A stretch of DNA of 64,000 bases from Streptomyces sp. AM 2-1-1 (lineage in GTDB: Bacteria > Actinomycetota > Actinomycetes > Streptomycetales > Streptomycetaceae). Shown piece after piece: positions 1-7,003 of this stretch. The stretch covers positions 310,001-374,000 of the forward strand of contig NZ_CP119147.1 of the NCBI RefSeq assembly GCF_029167645.1, in the 5' to 3' direction. Position 1 is the first letter of the stretch, and every line of letters starts with the position of its first letter. Below the pieces are notes generated by a model that ran no database searches, was not told where the DNA came from, and saw nothing but the letters and a program-made list of their open reading frames with translations. The position numbers and the translations under genes are program-made.

Positions 1-2068
1 CGCGCAGGCGCTCCTTGATCCGGCGGCCGAGGTGGTACATGAACCAGAGGTCGCTGCGGGCGTCTCCGCCGGGTTCGACTGCGGCCTGGTGCCACTGGAC
101 CCACCGGTTGGTGTTGGTGAAGGAGCCGGATTTCTCGGTGTGCGAGGCGGCGGGGAAGAAGAACACCTCGGTGGCGATGTCCTCCGTGCGCATCTCGCCG
201 GTCTCGGTCTCCGGGCCGTCCTTCCACCAGGTCGCCGACTCGATGAGGGAGAAGTCCCGGACCACGAGCCAGTCGAGCCGGGCCATGCCGAGGCGCTGGA
301 GCCGGGTGTTGGCGGAGCCGACGGCGGGGTTCTCCCCCATGAGGAAGTAGCCCTTGCACTCACCGTCCAGCTGCGCCATGACGGTCTCGTAGGTGCTGTG
401 CGAGCCGGTGAGTCGCGGCAGGTGGTCGAAGCAGAAGTCGTTCTCGGCGGTGGCCGCGTCGCCGTAGTACGCCTTGAGGAGGCTGACGAAGTAGGCCCGC
501 ATGTTGCCCCAGAAGCCCTTGTCGGTGCGGCTCGCCGCGATGAACCCCTCCAGGTCCTCGTGGAGGTGGGCGTGCGGCATCGGCAGGTAGCCGGGGAGGA
601 GGTTGAAGAGGGTGGGGATGTCGCTGGAGCCCTGGATGGAGGCGTGGCCGCGCAGCGCCTGGATGCCGCCGCCGGGGCGGCCGATGTTGCCGAGGAGGAG
701 TTGGAGGACGCAGGCGGCCCGGATGTACTGCGATCCGACGGTGTGCTGGGTCCAGCCGACGGCGTAGCAGAAGGCACTGGTGCGTTCGCGGCCCGAGTTG
801 GCGGTGAGCGCCTCGCACACTTCGAGGAAGGTGGCCCGGGGGATCCCGCAGGTCTCCTCCACCAGTTCGGGGGTGTAGCGGGCGTAGTGGCGCTTGAGGA
901 CCTGGTAGACGCAGCGCGGGTTCTTCAGGGACTCGTCCCGGGGCGGCACGCCCACGGTCTGGGCGCCCCCGGAGCCGTGGGTCTCGGACCCTCCGGCTTC
1001 CTCGATCCGCTCCTCGTAGCGCTGGTCGGGGTCCCCGGCCGGGGCCTGCACGTCGACGCCTTCGTACTGCCAGCTCACGGGGTCGTAGGTGCCGGTCCCG
1101 GGGTCGAAGCCGGAGAAGACCCCGTCGAGGTCCTCGGTGTCCCGGAAGTCCTCCGAGACCAGGAACGAGGCGTTGGTGTAGCGCAGCACGTACTCGCGGA
1201 AGTCCTTCTCCTCCGTCAGCACGTGGTTGATGATCGCGCCGAGGAAGGCGATGTCGCTGCCGGCCCGGATGGGGACGTGCAGGTCGGCGAGGGCGCTGGT
1301 GCGGGTGAACCGGGGGTCGACGTGGATGATCTTCGCGCCGCGCGCTTTGGCCTCCATGACCCATTGGAAGCCGACGGGGTGGGCCTCGGCGTAGTTGGAC
1401 CCCTGGATCACGATGCAGTCGGAGTGCTGGAGGTCCTGCATGAAGGTGGTGGCGCCGCCGCGTCCGAACGAGGTGCCTAGCCCGGCGACGGTGGAGCTGT
1501 GGCAGACCCGCGCCTGGTTCTCGACCTGCACGATTCCCAGACCGGTCAGCAACTTCTTGATGAGGTAGTTCTCCTCGTTGTCGAGGGTCGCTCCGCCGAG
1601 GCTGGCGATGCCCATCGTGCGGGCGGTGCGTACGCCGTCGCGCTCCCACTCCCAGGTGCGCGCCCGGGTCTCGACGACCCGGTCGGCCACCATGTCCATG
1701 GCAGTCTCCAGGTCCAGCGGCTCCCAGTCGGTGGCGTGCGGGCGGCGGTACAGAACCTCGTGCCGACGGCCCTCGCCGGTGGTGAGCTGGAGGGTCGCGG
1801 AGCCCTTGGGACAGAGCCGGCCGCGGCTGACGGGCGAGTCGGGGTCGCCCTCGATCTGGACGACCCGTTCGTCCTTGACGTAGACCTGCTGGCCGCAGCC
1901 GACCGCGCAGTAGGGGCACACCGATCGCACGATCCGGTCGGCGGTCTCCGTACGGGGACGGAGTGCCTCGGTGTGCGGGGAGCGGGCGGCGTGGCCGCGG
2001 CCGAGCGGGTCGTCTCCGGTGAGTTGCCGGTAGACCGGCCACTCGGTGATCCAGGTACGCAGGCCCAT
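1..2068 (-). CDS. Formate dehydrogenase-type molybdopterin oxidoreductase, catalytic subunit (C-terminus outside window)
   Basis: Molybdopterin oxidoreductase of the formate dehydrogenase alpha family, which oxidises formate to CO2 at a bis-MGD cofactor. Translation starts MGLRTWITEWPVYRQLTG from an ATG preceded by a strong GGAGGTG site. Residues about 50-90 carry the 4Fe-4S pattern CPYCAVGCG followed by GRLCPKG. Residue 189 lies in ARVCHSST, where selenocysteine FDHs have Sec; here the codon is TGC, so this is a cysteine enzyme. Later segments (GRPGGGIQALRGHASIQGS, MGENPAVGS) match the MGD-binding regions. About 689 residues are visible and the frame is still open at the left edge, so the C-terminal cofactor domain is missing. 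The FdhD accessory protein and electron-transfer subunits would lie outside. A nitrate reductase-type substrate is less likely given the FDH-like N-terminus and active site. Confidence 0.9.
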   Translation of the reverse strand, partial: MGLRTWITEWPVYRQLTGDDPLGRGHAARSPHTEALRPRTETADRIVRSVCPYCAVGCGQQVYVKDERVVQIEGDPDSPVSRGRLCPKGSATLQLTTGEGRRHEVLYRRPHATDWEPLDLETAMDMVADRVVETRARTWEWERDGVRTARTMGIASLGGATLDNEENYLIKKLLTGLGIVQVENQARVCHSSTVAGLGTSFGRGGATTFMQDLQHSDCIVIQGSNYAEAHPVGFQWVMEAKARGAKIIHVDPRFTRTSALADLHVPIRAGSDIAFLGAIINHVLTEEKDFREYVLRYTNASFLVSEDFRDTEDLDGVFSGFDPGTGTYDPVSWQYEGVDVQAPAGDPDQRYEERIEEAGGSETHGSGGAQTVGVPPRDESLKNPRCVYQVLKRHYARYTPELVEETCGIPRATFLEVCEALTANSGRERTSAFCYAVGWTQHTVGSQYIRAACVLQLLLGNIGRPGGGIQALRGHASIQGSSDIPTLFNLLPGYLPMPHAHLHEDLEGFIAASRTDKGFWGNMRAYFVSLLKAYYGDAATAENDFCFDHLPRLTGSHSTYETVMAQLDGECKGYFLMGENPAVGSANTRLQRLGMARLDWLVVRDFSLIESATWWKDGPETETGEMRTEDIATEVFFFPAASHTEKSGSFTNTNRWVQWHQAAVEPGGDARSDLWFMYHLGRRIKERLR

Positions 2069-2320
2069 TCGCTGCACCTCCGGCTGCGGGGTCGGGGCCG
2101 GGGCCGTGCCGCCGGGCCGGGAGCCGGGTGCCGGCTCCTCAGCCAGGTTGGCCCGGAGCGGCCCGGACGGCGACTCGGACGAGGGACGCCCACCGGGTAC
2201 CCAGGAAGGTGGAGTGCACACGCACCTCGGCGGTCCCGCGGGGGACGAGCCCGCACGGTACGTGCCGTGGCGTCGCCCGGGTGTACGGGTCGCAGGCGTC
2301 CGGGACCGGTGCCGTGCGGA

Positions 2321-2596
2321 TCAGAAGGGTGCGGGGCCGGTGCCGCTGACCGTGGCGTTCCCGCTCTCGGCGTCCATGTCGATCTGGGCCGTCCCCCGGC
2401 GGCCGTCCGGCATGCGGATCTCGACGCCACCGCTCTGCACGGCGGGCCAGAACGAGGTCTGCAGACCGTCGGCCTGGACCGTGCCGGTCCAGTTCCCGGG
2501 AGCGGTTCCGCCGCCCGGGGCATGCAGCACGGCCATGACGGCGGTCTCCTCGGTACCGATGACGAGTGTGGCGGGGCCTTCGTAGGTGTCTGTCAT
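2321..2596 (-). CDS. Small DUF4873-like protein
   Basis: A 91-residue protein beginning MTDTYEGPATLVIGTEETAV and ending SGTGPAPF. The pattern of short beta strands (EGPATLVIG, TAVMAVLHA, NWTGTVQADG, GGVEIRMPDGRRGTAQID) resembles the actinobacterial DUF4873 family, for which no function is established. The start is the ATG at the beginning of this conserved block; upstream codons in the same frame are arginine- and proline-rich and look non-coding. It lies about 250 bp downstream of the formate dehydrogenase start, on the same strand, so it may be the preceding gene of that unit. The family assignment is from memory of the motif pattern and is tentative; the coding call is firmer. Confidence 0.6.
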   Translation of the reverse strand: MTDTYEGPATLVIGTEETAVMAVLHAPGGGTAPGNWTGTVQADGLQTSFWPAVQSGGVEIRMPDGRRGTAQIDMDAESGNATVSGTGPAPF

Positions 2597-2750
2597 GAAT
2601 CCAGCGTGCCCGGCGGGACGGAATCGACGCAGCCGGATGTGTGTCCCGCCATTCGTGGTGGGTCGGTGCGCGGCGCCCCTCCCCGGAGGAGAGCGGCACC
2701 GGCGGGCCGGGGCGCTCTCGCCGACCGGACGCCGATCGGGGGCGACCGCG

Positions 2751-2794
2751 CCGGTGTGCGGAGGGAGGCGCGCGAGCCGCCCTCCGCACACCGG
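2751..2794. repeat. Perfect 15-bp inverted repeat (stem-loop)
   Basis: Arms 2751-2765 and 2780-2794 (CCGGTGTGCGGAGGG and its exact complement) enclose a 14-nt loop that can itself pair GGC with GCC. It looks like a strong terminator hairpin, but it sits in the 441-bp divergent region between genes starting at 2596 (minus) and 3038 (plus), where no terminator is expected. No T-tract follows. I see no gene in 2597-3037. Confidence 0.7.
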
Positions 2795-3037
2795 CGTCCT
2801 CAGCAACATCCCCCGCCCCGACCGCTCCATGCCCACCGACGCCCGCCTGAGGAGGTGACCGGTGGTGGAGCGGCGCACGATTCGGTCCACCGGCGCACAA
2901 AGCGCCTCCCCGCCGCCGGATCACTCCCCCGCGGGCACGTCGGCATGCGCGCGTCCCCGGCAGGATCGATGCTGACGGGGACGCGCACTCCGCGCGCCGA
3001 AACGATCCGGCCGCGGCCGGAGGCAGAGGGAGACCCC

Positions 3038-3280
3038 ATGGCGAAGAAGGGCTCGAAGAAGGACGAGCAGCTGTCGAAGGGCGACGACGTCACGTGGAAG
3101 AGCCACGGGCAGGACGTCGAGGGTTCCGTCACGCGCAAGATCGACCGGCGTGCCGAGGCCGCCGGGCGCACCGTGGACGCGTCGAAGGACGACCCCCAGT
3201 ACGAGGTGGAGAGCGACAAGACGGGCAAGTCCGCCGTGCACAAGCCCGGGTCACTGCACAAGAAGGGCGGCGGCTCGTGA
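3038..3280 (+). CDS. DUF2945 (HVA1/Tudor-like) small protein
   Basis: An 80-residue lysine-rich protein (MAKKGSKKDEQLSKGDDVTW start) with the DUF2945/hypervirulence-associated Tudor-like pattern: KGDDVTWKSHGQDVEGSV, then PQYEVESDKTGKSAVHKPGSL. In this family the fold is a small beta barrel; the molecular role is unknown, and members often sit in stress-response loci. The ATG at 3038 opens the conserved N-terminus; upstream in-frame codons look non-coding. Its stop overlaps the GTG start of the DUF3140 gene (GTGA at 3277-3280), so the two are probably translationally coupled, a pairing I recall as common in actinobacteria. Confidence 0.9.
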   Translation: MAKKGSKKDEQLSKGDDVTWKSHGQDVEGSVTRKIDRRAEAAGRTVDASKDDPQYEVESDKTGKSAVHKPGSLHKKGGGS

Positions 3281-3618
3281 GCGGCGGAGACGACGAGGAC
3301 CGACGGGCCACCGTCGACGGTTTCGGCGAGGCCGTCAACATGACCGCCGGCGAGCTGGAGAAGTGGCTCGGCACGGACACCTCGCGGGAGGTGGGCCAGA
3401 AGGACGGGGGCGGCGAGTCGACCGGTCACGCCTCGGGCCGCCGGATCGTCGAGTTGCTGCGCACCAAGAAGGACGACCTCGGTGACGACGACCTCGCCCA
3501 CATGCGCAAGGTCACCGGCTACGTACGGCGGCACCTGGCACAGCGGCCCTCGGGCGACAGCTCCGACACCCGGTGGCGCTACTCGCTCATGAACTGGGGT
3601 CACGACCCGGAGAAGTAG
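3277..3618 (+). CDS. DUF3140 protein
   Basis: A 113-residue protein starting at GTG 3277 (VSGGDDEDRRATVDGFG), which overlaps the DUF2945 stop by three bases. The signature GHASGRRIVELLRTKKDDLGDDDLAHMRKVTGYVRRHLAQRP followed by DTRWRYSLMNWGHDP is that of DUF3140. That helical region is charged and may bind nucleic acid, but function is unproven. The coupling to DUF2945 argues for a joint role. A start further upstream would run through the DUF2945 gene out of frame, so the coupled GTG is preferred. Confidence 0.9.
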   Translation: MSGGDDEDRRATVDGFGEAVNMTAGELEKWLGTDTSREVGQKDGGGESTGHASGRRIVELLRTKKDDLGDDDLAHMRKVTGYVRRHLAQRPSGDSSDTRWRYSLMNWGHDPEK

Positions 3619-3694
3619 GCACTCCCGTACAGAGCGGCGGCGCGGCGCCGCCCGGACACCTGCCCGTCCCCCGCCCCGAAGGAGACCTCACACC

Positions 3695-4294
3695 ATGCGC
3701 GCACTCGCTCTCGTCTGCACGTTGAACGCGTCGCCCGCCCCCTCCAGCAGCCAGTTGCTCGCCTCGCAGGTGATGGCGGAGTTCGAGCGCCTCGGGGTTT
3801 CGGGGGACATCGTGCGGGTGGTCGATCACGACGTCCGCGCGGGCGTCGGCCTCGACATGGGGGACGGGGACGGATGGCCGGCGCTGCGTGCGAAGGTGCT
3901 CGCCGCCGACATCCTCCTCCTCGCCACGCCGATCTGGCTCGGCCACCCCTCCAGCCTCTGTCAGCGGGTCCTGGAACGCCTCGACGCCGAACTCTCCGAG
4001 AGCGACGACCAGGGCCGCCTGCTCACGTACGGGAAGGTGGCGGCGGTCGCCGTCGTGGGCAACGAGGACGGGGCGCACAAGGTGAGCGCGGACCTGTTCC
4101 AAGGGCTCGACGACGTGGGGTTCTCCCTCGCGCCGGGAGCGGTGACCTACTGGGTCGGGGAGGCGATGCGGGGCACCGACTACCAGGACCTGGACGAGAC
4201 GCCCGACGCGGTGGCGTCGACGACCCGCACGCTCGCCGCCAACACCGTCCACCTGGCGCGCCTGCTGGCCGATCACCCCTATCCGGCGTCCTGA
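3695..4294 (+). CDS. NAD(P)H-dependent FMN reductase / flavodoxin-fold oxidoreductase
   Basis: A 199-residue cytoplasmic protein. The N-terminus (MRALALVCTLNASPAPSSSQ) is beta1 followed by the phosphate-binding loop of flavodoxin-like reductases. The ADILLLATPIWLGHPSSLCQ segment at about residues 68-88 is the typical second FMN-contact motif, and VVGNEDGAHK around residue 120 the third. Members reduce FMN, quinones or azo compounds with NAD(P)H; the substrate here is unknown. It follows DUF2945-DUF3140 by 76 bp on the same strand, with a GGAG ribosome site before the ATG, and may share their transcript. This fits an oxidative or osmotic stress setting. Confidence 0.85.
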   Translation: MRALALVCTLNASPAPSSSQLLASQVMAEFERLGVSGDIVRVVDHDVRAGVGLDMGDGDGWPALRAKVLAADILLLATPIWLGHPSSLCQRVLERLDAELSESDDQGRLLTYGKVAAVAVVGNEDGAHKVSADLFQGLDDVGFSLAPGAVTYWVGEAMRGTDYQDLDETPDAVASTTRTLAANTVHLARLLADHPYPAS

Positions 4295-4426
4295 GGGGAG
4301 GCCCCCGCCGGCGCCCGCCGCTCGGCAACCGAGCGCCCTTTCCGGCGCGGGGTTGTTTAGTGGCCGCTGTTCCCGGAAACGCGGGTCAAGGTCCCTTCGG
4401 GACGACGAGACGGAAAGGAATGAGCC

Positions 4427-4753
4427 ATGCCTGCTGGATCGAACGCGAAGCGCGAACGTCAGTACGAGCACATCAAGGAGAGTCAGCAGGAACGGGGCAC
4501 CTCCGCATCACGGGCCGAGGAGATCGCCGCCCGGACGGTGAACAAGGAGCGGGCTCGGTCCGGCGAGTCCAGGACGGCGAGCAAGACGTCCACCCAGGAC
4601 AAGAAGTCCGCCTACCAGCGCGGCGGCGAGCGCTCCCACCAGGGTGCACAGGGCCCGACGAGGGACCAGCTCTACGCGGAAGCCAGGAAGAAGAACATCG
4701 ACGGGCGCTCCTCCATGAACAAGGAGCAGCTGCGGAAGGCGCTCGGGCGCTGA
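4427..4753 (+). CDS. Small basic 'plasmid stabilisation'-type protein (Rho-N/SAP-like tail)
   Basis: A 108-residue, highly charged, probably disordered protein (MPAGSNAKRERQYEHIKESQ). The C-terminus TRDQLYAEARKKNIDGRSSMNKEQLRKALGR resembles the Rho N-terminal/SAP-type helix-extended-loop-helix that binds nucleic acids. Similar Streptomyces proteins are usually named plasmid stabilisation protein, without good evidence for that role. A GGAAAGGAATGAGCC ribosome site precedes the ATG. There is no partner toxin beside it, so a toxin-antitoxin reading is not supported. A nucleoid- or RNA-binding stress protein is equally possible. Confidence 0.8.
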   Translation: MPAGSNAKRERQYEHIKESQQERGTSASRAEEIAARTVNKERARSGESRTASKTSTQDKKSAYQRGGERSHQGAQGPTRDQLYAEARKKNIDGRSSMNKEQLRKALGR

Positions 4754-4872
4754 CGCCGCTCTCCCCCGCCGCGTCAGCACGCGCGGCGGGCCCCCGCACC
4801 CGTCTTCCCCCACGCCCGGTGGGAGCGGACCGGTGCGTCACCGCCCATCGACGCGAACACGAGGAGCAAGGC

Positions 4873-5343
4873 ATGCCGGATCAGGCGCGCGGCGACGACG
4901 TCTATCAGCCGCAGAACGACGGTCAGGACCCGCCCAACGACGAGCTCGACATGGAAGACGCGCTCGGCGAACGGAATCTGGACGACCAGATGGAAGAGGG
5001 CTACTCCCCTCCCGAACGCCCGCTGGGGGTGGACAAGTTCGGCACGACGGGTGAGGAGGAGCGCCGCGGCGAATCGCTGGACCAGCGGCTCGCCCAAGAG
5101 GTCGCCGACGTCCGGCCGCCCGACGGGGACGGCATCGGCGACATTGCCCAGGGCGACGGCGAACCGGAGGACCGGATCGAGGGCGGCACGCGTGCGGGCC
5201 GCCTCAGTGAGGCCGACGACGCGACCGGTAGGCACACCGATGTCTTCGCCGAGGACGTCGGCATCGACGGCGGGGCCGCTTCCGCCGAGGAAGCCGCGGT
5301 GCACGTCGTCGACGACGTGGAAGAGGACGGCCGGGGACGCTGA
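4873..5343 (+). CDS. DUF5709 acidic protein
   Basis: A 156-residue, strongly acidic and probably disordered protein. It carries the DUF5709 layout: QPQNDGQDPPNDELDMEDALGERNLDD, then GYSPPERPLGVDKFGTT, RRGESLDQRLAQEVADV, and an acidic tail with GRLSEADD and AAVHVVDDVEED. Function is unknown; the family is actinobacterial and often lies among stress genes, as here. A GAGGAGCAAGGC site precedes the ATG. It is 119 bp after the preceding small basic protein and co-oriented with the run that starts at 3038. Confidence 0.88.
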   Translation: MPDQARGDDVYQPQNDGQDPPNDELDMEDALGERNLDDQMEEGYSPPERPLGVDKFGTTGEEERRGESLDQRLAQEVADVRPPDGDGIGDIAQGDGEPEDRIEGGTRAGRLSEADDATGRHTDVFAEDVGIDGGAASAEEAAVHVVDDVEEDGRGR

Positions 5344-5705
5344 GCCGCTGGGCCGACAGGTGAACCGCGGACCGAGACCGCCACGCGGGAACGAGAGGGT
5401 GGGACGCCGGGCGATGTCCGGCAAGTCCCCTTCCGCCCCACCCCCGCCCCGTGCTGTCGGGCGTAGCGCCTCCTGAGAAACGCGGTCCCTTCGGATCGGA
5501 CACGAAGGGCAGCGGGTGGGGCGGAGCAGCGGTCCCGACACCTGTCGGGCGGTGGAGACGCACCGCTGGTCGGCGGCTGCGGTGTCCTTTAAGAGGCCCG
5601 GGAGGGTGTAGCGGGCCGGCAGTGTCAGCGGCACGACGGAGTTGCCGCCGTGGGAGGGCCGCCCCACGAAAGGTGATCCTGGAAGCACGGTGGGAGGATG
5701 GGTCC
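5344..5705. other. Intergenic region without recognisable gene
   Basis: This 362-bp stretch shows no convincing reading frame on either strand. It contains a short AT-richer patch (CCTTTAAGAGG near 5588), which may be part of the promoter of the following hydrolase gene, but no clear -35/-10 pair could be assigned. Confidence 0.5.
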
Positions 5706-6242
5706 ATGGCCAAGGGTGCGCTCATCGTCATCGACATGATCAACACGTACGACCACCCCGACGCGGAGCAACTGGTCCCCTCCGTCCGGACCGCGTTGCC
5801 CTCCCTGACCGGTCTGGTCGACCGGGCCCGCTCCGAGGGCGTGCCGGTGATCTACGCCAACGACAACTTCGGCGAATGGCGCTCGCACCACGGGGAGCTC
5901 GTCGAGACGAGTCTGGCGGGCAAGAACGCCGAACTCGTCCGCCCGCTGCTGCCCGCCGACAACGACCTCTTCGTCGTCAAGGCACGACACTCCATCTTCT
6001 ACGAGACGCCGCTCGAGTACCTGCTCAAGCAACTCGGCGCGGACCACGTCGTGCTCTGTGGCCAGGTGACCGAACAGTGCGTGCTGTACTCGGCATTGGA
6101 CGCCCACATCCGCCAACTGCGTGTCACCGTGCCCGAGGACGCGGTGGCGCACATCCACGCGGACCTCGCCGAGGCGGCCCTGCGCATGATGGAGCGCAAT
6201 ATGAGCGCTTCCGTCGTGAAGGCCGAGGCCGTCGTCTTCTGA
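5706..6242 (+). CDS. Isochorismatase-like cysteine hydrolase
   Basis: A 178-residue cytosolic hydrolase of the isochorismatase/nicotinamidase superfamily. Catalytic features are visible: Asp in ALIVIDMINTY near residue 10, Lys in FVVKARHS near residue 98, and the cis-peptide plus nucleophile motif CGQVTEQCVLYSA near residue 120, giving the Asp-Lys-Cys triad. The length is normal for stand-alone members. The substrate cannot be told from sequence; such enzymes cleave amides or isochorismate-like ethers. The ATG at 5706 starts exactly at the first beta strand. It is separated by about 360 bp from DUF5709 and followed by an SRPBCC gene on the same strand. Confidence 0.88.
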   Translation: MAKGALIVIDMINTYDHPDAEQLVPSVRTALPSLTGLVDRARSEGVPVIYANDNFGEWRSHHGELVETSLAGKNAELVRPLLPADNDLFVVKARHSIFYETPLEYLLKQLGADHVVLCGQVTEQCVLYSALDAHIRQLRVTVPEDAVAHIHADLAEAALRMMERNMSASVVKAEAVVF

Positions 6243-6439
6243 CGGGTCCCCGCACGGTACGTCGCCCGAAACGCCCGGACCGCGAGGAGAGCGGGGCGGT
6301 CGTTCCGGCGTGGCGGCGCTCGGTGGGCCCGATCTGCGCGATCGCCCCGAGCGCGGTTGAATCGGGGGTGGGAGCACGCGCCCGGGGTAGGCGCTCGGAT
6401 CTCGGCACACACCGGGGCACCACCGACCCGAGGAGACCC

Positions 6440-6895
6440 ATGGCAGTCCGTCATCACCTCATCGACCGGCCTCCGTCCGCCGTGTGGGCGGTACTGGAGG
6501 ACGCCACCCTCTACGGGAAGTGGGTGGTGGGCACCACCCGTTCACGGCCGGACAAGGGGGTGTGGCCGGAGCTCAGCTCCTCGATCACGTACATCCTGCG
6601 GGTGGGACCCAAGGAGCTGACCGGGCACACCGTGGTCCGCCGCATCGACCGGCCCGGAGCGCTGGAGCTGGAGGCGAGCGGCGGCCCGCTGGGATCGGCG
6701 CGCATCGCTTTCGACATCCGCGCCTGGGGGGACGAGAAGACCCTCGTCATCGTCGACGAGCACCCGCTCAAGGGCTTCGGAGCCGCTCTGCACAACGTGG
6801 TGCTGGACGCGGCGCTCCAGATCCGCCACCGCAGCATGCTGGCACGGCTGGCCCGGCTGGTCGAGGAGAAGTCCGGCCCCGTCGCGGTCGCGTAG
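6440..6895 (+). CDS. SRPBCC (START-like) family protein
   Basis: A 151-residue protein with the polyketide-cyclase/START-like fold: HHLIDRPPSAVWAVLEDATLYGKWVVG at the N-terminus (the 'PAxVWxxL.D...Y..W' pattern), a central sheet ending in DEHPLKGFG, and a C-terminal helix of about residues 115-145. The fold binds a hydrophobic ligand, identity unknown. An AGGAGACCC site precedes the ATG. A stretch 6365-6389 (GGGT, 15 bp, GGGTAG) is weakly reminiscent of a general-stress sigma promoter. It is 108 bp upstream of the phytoene-desaturase-like gene, and the pair may be one unit. Confidence 0.85.
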   Translation: MAVRHHLIDRPPSAVWAVLEDATLYGKWVVGTTRSRPDKGVWPELSSSITYILRVGPKELTGHTVVRRIDRPGALELEASGGPLGSARIAFDIRAWGDEKTLVIVDEHPLKGFGAALHNVVLDAALQIRHRSMLARLARLVEEKSGPVAVA

Positions 6896-7003
6896 GCCGG
6901 CGGGGCGGGTACCGGGGGCCTGCCCGGCATTCCCCGACCCGACAGCCTTCGACCCGACAGAGCCGTCCCCGGCAACGGCCCGCGCACACCGAAAGGCGGC
7001 ACC

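Noticed and set aside
360..2042. A long reverse-strand frame of 560 codons, Arg/Pro-rich
   Set aside because: It is the shadow of the formate dehydrogenase frame; the real frame has iron-sulfur and MGD motifs, and this one has none.
4340..4410. SigB-type promoter before the basic small protein (GTTT near 4353, GGGTCA near 4383)
   Set aside because: The spacing is about 25 bp, too long for the motif.
4427..4753. Plasmid stabilisation (toxin-antitoxin) role
   Set aside because: No toxin or partner gene adjoins; the name is only inherited from annotation custom and the C-terminus resembles a Rho-N/SAP helix.
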